NCBI GenBank assembly: GCA_947650365.1
Contig: OX393550.1
Span: forward strand, 47,281,860 to 47,345,859
From: Chamaelirium japonicum
Lineage: Eukaryota > Streptophyta > Magnoliopsida > Liliales > Melanthiaceae
Length of the DNA: 64,000 nt
Direction of reading: 5' to 3'
Shown here: piece after piece, positions 1-13,079 of the stretch
How the letters are laid out: each line of letters starts with the position of its first letter
How positions within the stretch are numbered: the first letter of the stretch is position 1
Translations under genes and position numbers: made by a program
Notes under the pieces: generated by a model
What the model saw: only the letters and a program-made list of their open reading frames with translations
Database searches by the model: none
What the model was told of the DNA's origin: nothing

Positions 1-1102
1 TCAGGGTCCCCTTCGCCATGAAGGCGGCCCTACTGCTGCTTCCATTCTTGCTACTCTGGTACCTCCTCCGTCTGACTATGACTATCTTCAGCGACTTGAG
101 GAGCTACTTCTTCGGCACCTCGCCTCTACCAGCACTTCAACCACTCAGGACCTGTCCGTCACCTATGGTACTGTTGCTCCATAGATCTTCGACTTTGGTG
201 CTTTCTGCCATCCCACCTGTGACACTACCATACTCCCCGACTATATCTCTGCTCCCACCCATCTGGGGGTCCGCACTACTACCTATTTCACAGTGTTGAT
301 CTGTTACCTTTACTTCAGATCCCACTGGTTGCTTGACCTTGCCCCTTGTTTACCATGCTCCCCTCCTAAATATTAGTTTAATATTTGTTAGTTCTCTTCT
401 GACCTGGGCCTGACCGTTACCTTAATTTCTTCTTCTTGTTCTGTGCAGGATCCGTGGACGAGTTAGAGAGTTCAGCTGGGTCATAAAGCATGGGGATTCT
501 ATCACTTGGATCACCTTTAGGTTCCTATTTCCACTCCTTTCATTATGTTAGCTCTGTCTGTCACCTCTGATGCCGACATGTGGCACAGAAGGTTAGGTCA
601 CATATCCAGTGATCGACTTCAAAGTGTTTCCTACTCTGGCGCTTTGGGTCGAGTATCTTTCTCCCCCTTATCTGTCTACACTAGTTGTCGATTGACAAAA
701 CATCTAACTCTTTCTTTTTCTACTAGTGCTTCTCGATCCAACACCTCTTTTGATCTAGTACATTCTGACATGTGTGGTCCTACTCCAATTACCTCATTTA
801 GTAGTTTTCTATATTATGTGAGCTTCATATATGATTACTCCAGTTGCACTTGGGCATATCTCATGCGTCACAACTCAGAGATTCCTCATATTTACAGGGC
901 CGTCACTACTATGCTCCACACCCAGTTTGGTCGATGCATTAAGACATTTCGGTCTGACTATGCCCAAAAGTATCTCTCCTTTGAGATGTGTGAGATCCTT
1001 CAGACTCATGGCACTCTTCACCAACAGTCATACCCCCATACCCACGAACAGAACGAAGTCATCGAGCGCAAGCATCGTTGGAGCTTTGATCTGGAAGTCT
1101 GA
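1..1102 (+). mobile_element. Ty1/copia pol remnant (protease to integrase part)
   Basis: Fossil of a Ty1/copia retrotransposon. The clearest part, about 545-1102, reads as a GAG-pre-integrase zinc finger region (WHRRLGH motif) followed by the N-terminal half of the integrase core (FDLVHSDMCGP, then FRSDYAQKYLS, then a QQSYPHTHEQNEVIERKHR-type segment). The stretch before it resembles the aspartic-protease region. The order protease then integrase fits copia. The copy is broken at several points, is cut by the left window edge, and stops abruptly near 1.1 kb with no reverse transcriptase, so it is old and truncated. Confidence 0.85.
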
Positions 1103-1438
1103 TGCAGGGAACAGATCTCGAGGTTGATCTGGAGTAGGGGGGAGCTCAAATCTAGAGGTCGCTGGTTGGGAGAGAGCGAGAGAGGAGAGCTTGTGTCGAT
1201 CACATATCAGATGGTGAGGGGATCGTACGCTCTGATACAATGTTACTAGGGCTACCTAGCATGGGAGAGAAAAGGAGAGAGAGGACAAGTTTTGGGAAGA
1301 ATGGATAACCATCTCATTAGGCCATAGGCCAAATATATACGTGCCCAAAGAGGGGTATCATGTACATGTACTACGGGTGTAGGTCTCCTATATAGGAAAT
1401 ATATGGGTATGTATATCCGTTGTACACTATCACTAACA
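1103..1438 (-). mobile_element. Ty1/copia LTR and primer-binding-site fragment, minus strand
   Basis: At 1229-1239 the plus strand reads GCTCTGATACA, the reverse complement of a primer-binding site for initiator tRNA-Met. It is followed directly by TGTTACTAGG at 1241. A run ending ACTAACA at 1438 gives a candidate LTR of about 198 bp with TG...CA ends. The element therefore pointed left, opposite to the copia fragment that precedes it, so two unrelated copia fragments abut here. Only about 125 bp of its internal leader remains. The outer LTR edge is inferred from the TG/CA rule and a flanking purine-rich stretch. Confidence 0.45.
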
Positions 1439-2107
1439 CCTTCAAGGCCGGTGTGCTCGTTTCGATCTCTGGATCTCTTTGAACCCTTGTTGTAGTGCCC
1501 TGTTCTCTGAACGCTTGGCCAGTTCGGCAAAAAAATAGTCTTTGGGTCAACTTATGATCCAGGCGTGAACCATGGATATGGGTCTTGGGTCTTTTTTGTA
1601 AAACCCAAACACAAATGGACCGAATGTGGATCCAAAATACATACCGCGGTAGAGCTGGGCTTGCACGAGTCGCTAGGCCCATTACTAGCCTTGTTTTTAA
1701 CAAAACTAATATTTAAGATAATTTGCATATTATAAGGTAATAAAATAGAAAAGGGAATTCTATGATACACTCTTAAATACCATATCAAAATTTATAGGGA
1801 CCATCCGATCGCCCTATGGTGGATCTCAGGCATCCCTCTAGGGTTCATACCATGGCCTTAGAACAATGCTCCCACCACCAAAGATGCATGGAAAATGAGA
1901 TTGATGGTGGAGATTGGTTCGGTATGGCACCCAATTTTTCCATTAACGTTATAGAAAATTATTGTAATAAAATTATAGAGATTAACATGGAGACCATGAA
2001 CTTCAATTGTTTGAAAGTTGACGATTACCCTGAGCATCACATATTTTTCACATATTTCACCATGGTTAATGATATATGCTAAGAGTATCATCAGAGTATA
2101 TAGCTAT
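1439..2107. other. Unassigned intergenic DNA
   Basis: I see no gene or recognisable repeat. Short open frames on both strands show no domain. The stretch at 1465-1500 (TTTCGATCTCTGGATCTCTT...) resembles one at 22,400-22,440, so part of it is probably dispersed repeat DNA. Confidence 0.5.
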
Positions 2108-2127
2108 ATGGTGATAATGTATGAAAT

Positions 2128-2235
2128 TGTAAGTGTTTGCTATGTGAGTTGGTAAAGTTTAGGGGGGCTTGAGATCGATTCTTGCTTGGATCAAATTTAA
2201 TAATTGATATGGGGTCTACCTTAACCCTCTCTCAG
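2128..2235 (+). mobile_element. Possible tRNA-derived SINE fragment
   Basis: An A-box-like TTGGTAAAGTTTAG is followed about 30 bases on by a B-box-like GATCGATTC, the spacing of a tRNA-type RNA polymerase III promoter, as in plant SINEs. There is no poly(A) tail or target duplication that I can see, so it is either degraded or a chance match. Confidence 0.3.
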
Positions 2236-2689
2236 ATAAGATGATGAGGGATTCTATAAAAATGAAGAAGATAATGTATGGAATTATATAGGATTAATGT
2301 GCTGGGCATGTGCGTTGCACATGCAACAGTTGCTGATCTATGTACTCATTTACCTGTACAAAAATAATAAATAACCATTTTAGTATAGGGTATGGACACA
2401 TGAAATAATGATAGGGGCATAAAGTTATACTAGTAATTTTTGTAGGGCTACAATGAAAAGTGCAAGAATGTATTACTTCCTTCGTGGCTTTTGTTTTAAT
2501 GACATATGATCTAAATATTGGGTATATGTACACTATATATGTCAAACTGTATTATATCTAATTATCTATATAACATGCCTTTCGGATTATTTACAACCTT
2601 ATCATAGCCAAAATTGTATAGACACGGGTTATCCATCCGATCTAATCGTGCGGATCAAACACATCACGATCCGATCAAATCGAATGGAT
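2236..2689. other. Unassigned AT-rich intergenic DNA
   Basis: I see no gene, repeat or promoter signal here that I can defend. Confidence 0.5.
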
Positions 2690-2809
2690 AAAAATCTCTC
2701 TCTTCCCTATGATCTCTCTCACTCTCTCTTCCCCACGATCTCTCTTTTCGTCTCTCTTTCTATCCGTTCGCGATCTCTCTCCCCCATTTCGATCTCTCTT
2801 TCTGTCTTC

Positions 2810-2871
<62 letters not shown>

Positions 2872-2943
2872 CTCTCAGATCACGATCCTAGGGGGGGCGC
2901 CGAAGGCGCCCGCTTCGTGCCAATCGGCACGAGCATTCAATAG
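2690..2943 (+). mobile_element. Helitron-like 3' end with (CT)n-rich body
   Basis: A CT-rich stretch with a pure (CT)n run at about 2815-2868 is followed by a GC hairpin (GGGCGCC/GGCGCCC, near 2895-2911). Next comes a second hairpin, CGTGCC-aatc-GGCACG, then AGCATTCAATAG|T at 2943. The second hairpin and GCATT spacer match the reverse complement of the terminus at 5154, where the end is CTAG|T. I read this as the 3' end of the same Helitron-like family with a variant ATAG terminus. The 5' end is not located. Confidence 0.4.
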
Positions 2944-2944
2944 T

Positions 2945-4120
2945 AGTATGCACAAGTTAAAGGGCCAGGCAATCGGGTTTCGGATATTAGTATGGCTTGG
3001 TACCCATACCCATACCCGAAAGTTGATCGAGTAGAGTTCCTATACACGTACCATACCCAAACCTTGTAAATTTATACCCACTCATACTCGATGTTTTGGC
3101 CGAGGTTGAGGTTGGGGTCGGAGTCGGATCACAAGTTAGAGGGGCAATCAGGTTTTGGGTATGGGTAATGAGGTACCCATACCCATACCCATACCCAAAA
3201 GTTAATCGAGTAGAGTTCCTATACCCATACCTACCTAAATCTTAGGTATCCATACCCATACCCAAAAGTTAATCGGGTAGAGTTTTTATACCCATACCTT
3301 ACTCAAACCTTGTAAATTTATACCCATACCCATACCAATGTTTTGAGTTAGGGTTGGGTCACAAGTTAGAGGGCAATTGGGTTTCTGGTATGGGTATTGA
3401 GGTATTTATATCCATACTAGAAATTTAATCGGGTAGTGTTCCTATACCCATATCCAACCCAAACATTCGGGTTTTAGATATAGCTAGGTATTGAGGTACC
3501 CGTATCCATACCTATACCTATATCCATACCCAAAAGTTAATCGGTTAAAGTTTATATACCCATACCCAAACACCAATCCTTGTAAAATGTTATTTTAAGG
3601 GCATATGTATAGTTGATAAATTGATGGACAAAATGGAAAACCAAAAGTTGGATGAAAGGAAATGAATGAACAAAAGTGGTACCCATATTACCCTTATATC
3701 CATAGCTCTTGATTTTTTTAAAGGATAAATAAGAATCAATAGATAGAGGGCAATTGGGTTTCTGGTATGGGTATTGAGGTATTTGTATCCATACTAGAAA
3801 TTTAATCGGGTAGTGTTCCTATACCCATATCCAACCCAAACATTCGGGTTTTAGATATAGATAGGTATTGAGGTACCCGTACCCATACCCATACCTATAT
3901 CCATACCCAAAAGTTAATCGGTTAAAGTTTATATACCCATACCCAAACACCAATCCTTGTAAAATGTTGTTTTAAGGGCATATGTATAGTTGATAAAGAG
4001 ATGGACAAAATGGAAAACCAAAAGTTGGATGAAAGGAAATGAATGAACAAAAGTGGTACCCATATTACCCTTATATCCATAGCTCTTGATTTTTTTAAAG
4101 GATAAATAAGAATCAATAGG
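2945..4120. repeat. TACCCATACCC-type repeat block with a 377-bp tandem duplication
   Basis: The block is built from variants of (TACCCA)n and GGGTATGGGTA joined to a recurring AAAAGTTAATCGGGTAGAGTT segment. Within it, 3368-3744 and 3745-4119 are two near-identical direct copies with a 377-bp period. They differ by a handful of bases (for example one T/G in the ATGTTATTTT segment), so the duplication is fairly recent. The earlier part (2945-3367) holds shorter, more diverged units. There is no coding potential. Confidence 0.85.
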
Positions 4121-5133
<1,013 letters not shown>

Positions 5134-5153
5134 TATATATATATACTAGTAAT

Positions 5154-5434
5154 GCCCGTGCCTGTCGGCACGCAAAAGATTTCGAGGGAGAGGACAATAT
5201 TTCGAGGCAGGTGAAATTATTTCGAGGGTGGCAAAAAAATATTTCGAGGGTGGCAAAAGATTTCGAGGGCGAGAACACTATTTCTTCCCCACATTTAAAC
5301 TCGATTCAATCTTAGTCGTTCACCTCTTTTCTAGATGAATCGCTCTCACCGTTATATTAGCTTATCTTGCCCCTTCATTCTAGCCCCCTCTCAAAAATAG
5401 ATCATGATCTTTCTTTGTACCCCCACAAAACTGT
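5154..5434 (-). mobile_element. Miniature Helitron-like element
   Basis: The plus strand begins A|CTAGTAATGCCCGTGCC-tgtc-GGCACG, the reverse complement of a Helitron 3' end (hairpin, short spacer, CTAG, host T). Rightward come TTCGAGG/ACAATATTTCGAGG tail repeats. Then 5283-5434 matches 9240-9394, the 5'-terminal segment of the longer neighbour, ending in the same ACCCCCACAAAACTGT. So within about 280 bp it has both ends of the family and almost no body. Confidence 0.5.
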
Positions 5435-5876
5435 TGGCACGCAAAAGATTTCGAGGCGAGGACAATATTTCGAGGAAGGTGACAATATTTTAGAGGTGGC
5501 AATATTTTTTTTCGAGGGCGGCGATAATATTTCGAGGGTGTTAACAATATTTCATGAGCGGTGATAATATTTCGATGAAGGTGACAATTTCGTGAGCAGT
5601 GATAATACTCTTGTCGGTCGGCACTCGGACGGGATGGCAAAATTGAAACATCTCTTTCAATTGAAAATAATTTGAGGGCGGAACAAAATATTTCGAGGGC
5701 AGTGAAAATATTTCGAAAAATGTAACAATATTTTGTGAGTGACTATAATATTTTGTGAGTGAAAGAACTATTTTGAGGGAGGCGATAATGTTTCGAGAGT
5801 GGGGAGAGATTGTGGTTCATCAGGGTGGAGGAGGAGGGCTAGCAAGTGATCTTCCTTTGATCCTCCTCTCTCCCTC

Positions 5877-5901
5877 GCCCCTCTCTCTCTCTCTCTCTCT
5901 C
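5877..5901. repeat. (CT)n microsatellite
   Basis: Short CT run at the border between the tail repeats and the body of the Helitron-like composite. Confidence 0.9.
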
Positions 5902-6191
5902 TTGCAATTTTTTTCTCCATCTCTCTCGAGCCACAACTTTCTCTCTCTCCCTGGGTTCAGGGATTTATGGGGGATCGCAACGGAATTACGGTATCCCCAA
6001 AATGTAGCTAATGTAATCAACATTGATCAAATTCAAATCCAAAAAAAATTTGATCCAGTTACTTCTCCAAAATCAGCTCAACACACACAACTTTGAAGTC
6101 GTATGTGGGGTGGGCCGACGACTTCACAACAGATAAGATAGTATGAAATGACACAAATACCCCTAAAATGGAGAGAGGGGAATACTCCAAC

Positions 6192-6390
6192 CTATTTAAA
6201 GAGGTTGGAACAAAATCGTTCTCGGATTAGCGATATGTTCTTCAGCCCGCAACCGACGCATTTGAGTATGACGGTGCTGGTCGTAGCATCAAACTTAACA
6301 CCAAGGAAGTCGCTAATGTTTCGAAGTGTTTGTACACCATACGACATGAGCTTCCCAACGCAAACCTTGGACACATCAGTGGAGCATAAG
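6192..6390 (-). pseudogene. Unidentified open reading fragment, possible captured exon
   Basis: The minus strand reads without a stop for more than 60 codons, including DVSKVCVGKLMSYGVQTLRN and TSTVILKCVGCGLKN. Codon use looks coding-like and it lies inside the minus-oriented Helitron-like composite. I do not recognise a family. It may be an exon of a captured host gene or a chance frame. The neighbouring DNA is AT-rich and non-coding. Confidence 0.3.
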
Positions 6391-6781
6391 GCGAAAAAAA
6401 AAAACAGCAGTCCCTATAACCAATTCTAAAGACTACATCAAATCAGATCCATTGTTATGATTTTTTAAATACAATATATGGCAAAAATTTGATGAAAGCA
6501 AAGTACAGAATGTCACAGCTAACACAAACCAAATCAGACCAAAAAAATAGGTTATAGGGATGAACATGTGGTGTCACCAACAAACAACTACTCATCCATC
6601 TACAATGCAAGAAACTGAGTATCTAAGCTCCAGCCATACATTATGTTAAAGTTCCCGTAAAAACTTTTGAAAGCTGAAGAATCACGATCAGATCCATTTC
6701 CTTGCACAGGCAACATTTAGTCCACGACATAAAATATAAATTGAAAGGAAAGAGAATGAAACGGCTCCAATACAAACTCAC

Positions 6782-6782
<1 letters not shown>

Positions 6783-6816
<34 letters not shown>
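6783..6816. repeat. (GAT)n microsatellite
   Basis: About eleven GAT units in AT-rich DNA. Confidence 0.95.
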
Positions 6817-6899
6817 GAATCATAGACCTGAATAAATGAGAAGTTGGTCAAATAACTTGCATAAACCCAACCCTCAACTGTTATTTGGAAGAAAAAACT

Positions 6900-7230
6900 A
6901 ATTCAGGTATTACACTTTGCCCCCTTAAGTTTAGCCCTCCTTCATTTCAATTTTGATTAGATAAAAACTACCAAATAATAAAAATTCAGTTTTGATGAGA
7001 ATCAGACCTAAATTTTGCCCTCCTTACGTTTAGCCCTCTAAATATAGCTAGGAGGGCTAAACTCAAGTCCTCTAATCAAAACTGAGAATCAAAACTAAGT
7101 TTGTGAATCTGATCAAAACTGTGATTCACAAACCTAATCAAAATTGTGATTCAAAACTGAGAATCAAAACTGAGAATAAAAAACTGTGATTCACAGACCT
7201 AAATGTAGCTAGGAAGGCTACATTTAGTTC
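6900..7230. repeat. AATCAAAACTG-type short tandem repeats
   Basis: Variants of AATCAAAACTGTGATTCACAAACCT recur five or six times. TTTAGCCCTCC on the left is partly mirrored by GGAAGGCTACATTTAG on the right, suggesting a degraded foldback. There is no gene. Confidence 0.5.
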
Positions 7231-7387
7231 TGAAGGAAAGTTTAGAAGGGATGGAGGAAGAGAGGGAAGGAGGGTGGGAAGAAAACAACAAACAAAGCCA
7301 AAAGGAAAAAAGTGTAGAAAAAACTAAGAAAGATCGAGAGAGTTAGATAGAGAAGTGGGGAAACAAAAAAAACAGAAATTAAAATGA

Positions 7388-7393
7388 AAAACA

Positions 7394-7446
<53 letters not shown>
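7388..7446. repeat. (GA)n microsatellite
   Basis: Purine dinucleotide run, interrupted once by a C, flanked by A-rich DNA. Confidence 0.95.
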
Positions 7447-7452
<6 letters not shown>

Positions 7453-7894
7453 AAACAAAAAAAAAACAGAAAATACAATCGAAAAAAAATAAGAAGAAAG
7501 CAATGCAGAAAATACAATCAGACATGATTCCTCCGATCGCCTCCCATCATTGTTGCATCAACCAAACCCCTAATGCAACTCATCTTTGTCCCCTCCAAAG
7601 CAGGCAGTCCGGTCGCATGTACCCATCTTCCCATGGAATGACAAAACAAAAACAAAAACAAAAACAAAAGAATGATTTTTTTTGTCCGAGACTGAAATTA
7701 TGAAAACTCCCATATGAAATCCAAGCAAGTGCTACCGATCAGCTGGAACGATTTTGTAAGATTCTAATAGTACGTAAAAAGAATATGTTGTTTCCTAAGC
7801 ATTCCACAAACATGAGGGCCGTCTATTCAATTTCATATAGCTTTCTGCAAGTTAAGGGAGAAACATATACCTTGCACCGGCGATGATCGAGTCT

Positions 7895-8011
7895 CCGATG
7901 ATGTGCTCCTCTACCTCCCCGCAGGCGACGACCTCGACCTCGACCCCGCTAACGATTACCTCGATCCCGTTGGCGATGGAAGGACCCTGCACAAAAAAAA
8001 AATGATGTCTA

Positions 8012-8067
<56 letters not shown>

Positions 8068-8335
8068 GGGAGTCCAACCCCGCCGGCGACAACCAACGAT
8101 GTGCTCCTCTGCCTCCCCTCAGGCGACGACCCCCGCCCCTGCCGACGATGACCCCGATCCAGCCGGCTATGGAAGAACCCTGCAAAAAAAAAAAAAAAAA
8201 ACTGATGTCATAAAAGAGCGAGATCCAACCACGCCGGCGACGACCCCGACCCCTCCCCCTGCACTGGCGATGATCGAGTCTCCAACGATGTGCTCCTCTG
8301 CCTCCGGCGATGTGCTTCTTTCCCTCTCTGTCTGA
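7895..8335. repeat. GC-rich tandem repeat, about 190-197 bp period, 2.2 copies
   Basis: The unit opens with GATGTGCTCCTCT.CCTCC at 7901, 8098 and 8287. It runs through AGGCGACGACC and GGAAG.ACCCTGCA, then an A-run followed by TGATGTC. The first copy also contains a (GA)n insertion (8011-8058). Inside the composite this looks like local amplification of a captured 5'-UTR or promoter. Confidence 0.75.
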
Positions 8336-8519
8336 TTAGCCATCGTTTCAGATCCAAAATCAAAACTTGTGATCGAAAACATCAGATTTCATATCCAAAA
8401 TCAGACGACAATGCAAAATCATCTTCATTAGTGCTATATTACTGATTTGAGAGAGAGAGATTAGGGATCAGGGATCTGGCCGTCTTGCCCTGCCAGCGCC
8501 GGGGCTGATCGGGAGAAAG

Positions 8520-8999
8520 GGAAATGGGGGAGGGGGATCGGGAGAAAGGGAAATGGGGGAGGGCGATTTACCGGCCGATCAGGGGGGCTGCCGATCAAGG
8601 GGGAGTACCGGTCAGAGGAAGTGCAGCGTTGTTGCATCTCCGACACCCCTCCATGCCCCGACTGTATCCTCTCTCCTCTCCTATTCCCTAAAATACCAAA
8701 ATCCGATCCCCCATCTGATCAATTTTGCTAAGAACCCACTTTAAAATACCAAAATCTCTGATCAAGCAACGATCTTACCTGCCTCCACCACCCGCCACAC
8801 CCGCCGCCCCGGCCGTCCGTCCGCCGCAGGGGATGGGCCTCCTCACCGTCAGATCCGCCGCCCCGGCCTCCTCCTCCCGCCAGATCCGCCGCCCCGGCCT
8901 CCTCCTCCCGCCAGATATGCCGCCTCGACCTCCTCCTCCCGCCAGATCCGCCGCCCGACCGCCCGGCCGTCCGTCCGCGCTCTCTCTCACTCTCTCTAG

Positions 9000-9034
<35 letters not shown>

Positions 9035-9040
9035 CGTTTA
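8520..9040. repeat. GC-rich block with 28-bp and 31-bp tandem repeats and (CT)n
   Basis: GATCGGGAGAAAGGGAAATG occurs twice near 8510-8560. A 31-bp unit beginning AGATCCGCCGCCCCGGCC recurs about four times at 8848-8970. A (CT)n run follows at 9005-9033. Base composition is far richer in GC than the flanks, as in plant promoter/5'-UTR DNA. I see no reliable coding frame. Confidence 0.65.
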
Positions 9041-9394
9041 GAATAGGGGAAGATCTGGAATGGACAGCTCGATCCCTAATTATGGGGAGGGGACCACTTA
9101 AAAATGCCAACTATATACGTGAACAATAATACCGAATATATCATTGTCCTTCTTACATAAAAACCCTTAAAACGATTATTAAATTTTTTTTTTTACAATC
9201 AGGTCCTTCACTAATTTATTACTTCCTTCACTTAATTTCATCCTCACATTTCAACTCGATTCAATCTTAGCCGTTCCCCTCTTGCTAGATGATTCTTACT
9301 CGCCCTAACATCAATTTATCTCATCCGCTCATTCTATCCCCCTCTCAAAAACAGATCACGACCGTTCTTTGTACCCCCCACAAAACTGTAGCTT

Positions 9395-9401
9395 ATTATA
9401 T

Positions 9402-9448
<47 letters not shown>
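9395..9448. repeat. (TA)n microsatellite
   Basis: Separates the 5' end of the Helitron-like composite from foldback family B. Confidence 0.97.
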
Positions 9449-9450
<2 letters not shown>

Positions 9451-9588
9451 TAAAATACGGTGTGCGGGGCGTGCGGCGTCGCACCGCAACCATCTAATGC
9501 ATCACTGCGTGCATCGCACGCACCGTAGTGGTGCATCAGACGGCTACGGTGCGACACCACACGCACCGCACGCCGCACCCTAGCACGC
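9449..9588. mobile_element. Short GC-rich foldback element, family B copy 1
   Basis: About 140 bp forming a hairpin. GTGCGGGGCGTGCGGCGTCG on the left is mirrored by GCACGCCGCACCCTAGCAC on the right, and CGCACCGCAACCATCTAATG pairs with the CATCAGACGGCTACGGTGCG arm. It is bounded by (TA)n on the left and by a (CT)n then (TA)n tract on the right. A second copy lies at 16,242-16,378. Confidence 0.8.

Positions 9589-10822
<1,234 letters not shown>

Positions 10823-10854
<32 letters not shown>
10823..10854. repeat. (TA)n microsatellite
   Basis: Short TA tract between foldback family C and the next elements. Confidence 0.95.
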
Positions 10855-10858
<4 letters not shown>

Positions 10859-10886
10859 ACTGGGATCCGCTGACAACCTAAAATGG
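10859..10886. mobile_element. End fragment of foldback family C
   Basis: TGGGATCCGCTGACAACCTAA repeats the first bases of the element at 10248 in direct orientation, then stops where family D begins. It is a truncated copy or the relic of a second insertion. Confidence 0.6.
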
Positions 10887-11296
<410 letters not shown>

Positions 11297-11413
11297 AGGG
11301 ACGACGGTTGTGGGGGGGACAAATGAACTGAGACAAAGCAATGGCCCAGATTTATGCAGAGGAAAGGGATAAACTGGGAGACAAATCACAATCGTCCGTT
11401 TCCCACTAAGGCC

Positions 11414-11420
11414 TATAAAT
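11414..11420 (+). promoter_or_regulatory. TATA-box-like TATAAAT in GC-rich gene-start DNA
   Basis: GGCCTATAAATGCCCC sits just upstream of a long CT- and GC-rich stretch that looks like a plant 5' UTR. It suggests that the block at 11.4-12.8 kb derives from a host promoter and first exon. Confidence 0.4.
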
Positions 11421-11454
11421 GCCCCTCTTAAATCACCTTGACCCTCCCCCATTC

Positions 11455-12560
11455 CTCTTAAACCCATCTGATCCGTCCGATCTGAACCTTTTCCGATCGA
11501 GAGGACCCGCTCTTAAATCCCCTCCCGAAAGAGCAAGAAGGAGAGAGCAGCACCTCTCCTCTTATCCGTCCGATCCGAGGATCTGCAGCCCCCCATCGAG
11601 CCTCGGTATTCGCTCACGCCGTCTCCTTTGGAAAACCCCCACCCCCCTTCTCTCTCTCTCTCTCTCTCTCGGAAGAACCAAACCCACGCCCACGCCCCCC
11701 TTTGGAACCCACGCCCCCAGCCCCCCCCCTCCCCTCCCTCTCTCTCTCGGGAGGCCAAACACACGCCCGCCACCCTCCTTCCCTCCCTCCCTCTCACGTC
11801 CTCAGCCCCACCCGCCCACTCTCTCCCCCTCCCTCCCTCTCACGCCATCAGCCCCATCCACTTTCTCCTTCTCCACCTCGCCGACGAGCAGATGCAGCCC
11901 TAGATCGGACTCGCGGCAGCCTCCTCTCCCTCCCTCCCTCCCTTCCTCTTACGCCCTCAGCCCCACCCGCCCACTCTCTCCCCCTCCCTCCCTCTCACAC
12001 CGTCAGCCCCATCCAATTTCTCCTTCTTCACTTGCCGACGAGCAGATCCGGCCCTAGATCGGACGCGCGGCAGCCTCCTCTCCGCAGCCAATAGTCGGAT
12101 CTGCAGCAGACTCCGGCGAGCACCTACTGCGACCTCATCCGCTTTCTCCTTCTCTACCTCGCCGACGATCAGATCCGGCCCTAGATCGGACTCGCGGCAG
12201 CCTCGCAGCCTCCTCTCCGCAGCCGCCGGATCTGCAGCGGACTCCGGCGAGCACCTACTGCGACCTCATCCGCTTTCTCCTTCTCCACCTCGCCGATGAT
12301 CAGATCCGGTCCTAGATCGGACTCGCGGCAGCCTCGCAGCCTCCTCTCCGCAGCCAATACCCGGATCTGCAGCGGACTCCAGCGAAGCCTCGCAGCCTCC
12401 TCTCCGCAGCCAATAGCCGGATCTGCAGCGGACTCCGGCGAGCACCTATTGCGACCTCCTCTACGAGATCTCTGTTCTTCGTGAGCACTCTCACTCCGAC
12501 GGACCTCCGGCACCACTGCCACCACCACCCCGTGCCTACCGGCGTCCCCCAGGCAGCCCT
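11455..12560 (+). repeat. GC/CT-rich captured 5' region with tandem repeats, about 130-bp unit
   Basis: From about 11,860 a unit recurs four times (about 11,866, 12,010, 12,137 and 12,268). It contains CTTTCTCCTTCTCCACCTCG, CCGACGA.CAGATCCGGCCC, TAGATCGGACTCGCGGCAGC and CCGGATCTGCAGCGGACTCC. The last unit holds a partial internal duplication. Upstream are (CT)n and CCCTCCCTC arrays. The long open frames here are rich in Pro/Ser from the simple sequence and I do not regard them as genes. Confidence 0.7.
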
Positions 12561-12675
12561 GCCGGTGAATCACACTCCCCTGATCGTTTCATTGAGATGG
12601 GTGGAATTGGAGTGAAAGTTTCCAATTTTTTTTTTCCATTTTTGGTGATGTTCTCCCGGGCTTGCAATGGTGCAG

Positions 12676-12790
12676 AATAGGAGCAACAGCAGCAGAGGAA
12701 GGGGCTGATGACCCTGAAGTACTGTTGTCGACCCACAAGTTCCATGACGTCCCTCTCGAACAACTCAGCTTCGTCGATCACAAGGCATGA
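12676..12790 (+). pseudogene. Unidentified exon-like fragment
   Basis: After an acceptor-like TGGTGCAG the plus strand reads EEGADDPEVLLSTHKFHDV and continues PLEQLSFVDHK to a stop at about 12,790. A GC-type donor (AAG|GCATGA) is possible at 12,784. The amino-acid mix looks coding rather than random, but I cannot assign a family. It lies between the GC-rich block and the next exon-like piece, in the same orientation. Confidence 0.35.
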
Positions 12791-12949
12791 TTCTATGAAA
12801 GCTCATCTCAGTTAAACAGTAAGTTGTGGCTTTTGTATTCAAGATTTGGTTTCATGAAATTTTGGGAATGAATTTCTACAAGATTATTCTCATAGTTAGA
12901 AATATATGTTTGTGCTTTTTAGAATGACATGTTTCCTGCTTTATTTCAG

Positions 12950-13040
12950 ACCATCTCTCATCTTCATTCCCTGCTAATGCATGCAGATGTTGCCACTGAA
13001 TGTCATTACATTGCTCTTGCTTGCCGCCGATGCCAATGAG
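12950..13040 (+). pseudogene. Unidentified exon-like fragment with splice consensus
   Basis: It is preceded by TTTATTTCAG and followed by GAG|GTAAGCATCT, both good plant splice signals. The 91-nt interval reads TISHLHSLLMHADVATECHY and IALACRRC, then a stop at the very end. Product unknown. It is probably an internal exon of the same captured gene as the previous fragment. Confidence 0.35.
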
Positions 13041-13079
13041 GTAAGCATCTGGAAACTATATACTATTTTTTGTTGTTCT

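Larger units (their letters stand above)
5435..9394 (-). mobile_element. Helitron-like composite carrying GC-rich gene-start DNA
   Basis: On the minus strand this runs from a 5' end near 9394 (TACAGTTTTGTGGGGGGTAC) to a 3' tail at 5435-5830. The tail is made of CCTCGAAATATTGTC repeats and ends in a CGTGCC hairpin-like TTGGCACGCAAAAG. The body holds a GC-rich block (7.87-9.05 kb) with (CT)n tracts and tandem repeats. On the minus strand a splice-donor-like AAG|GTATAT lies near 7870. This looks like captured promoter plus first exon. No Rep/helicase coding is visible, so it would be non-autonomous. The 3' end lacks a clean CTAG because it abuts the miniature copy. Confidence 0.45.

Noticed and set aside
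11419-12094. Pro/Ser-rich frames of 130-212 codons
   Set aside because: They come from CT/CCCTCC arrays and GC-rich tandem units, occur in several frames at once and show no domain.
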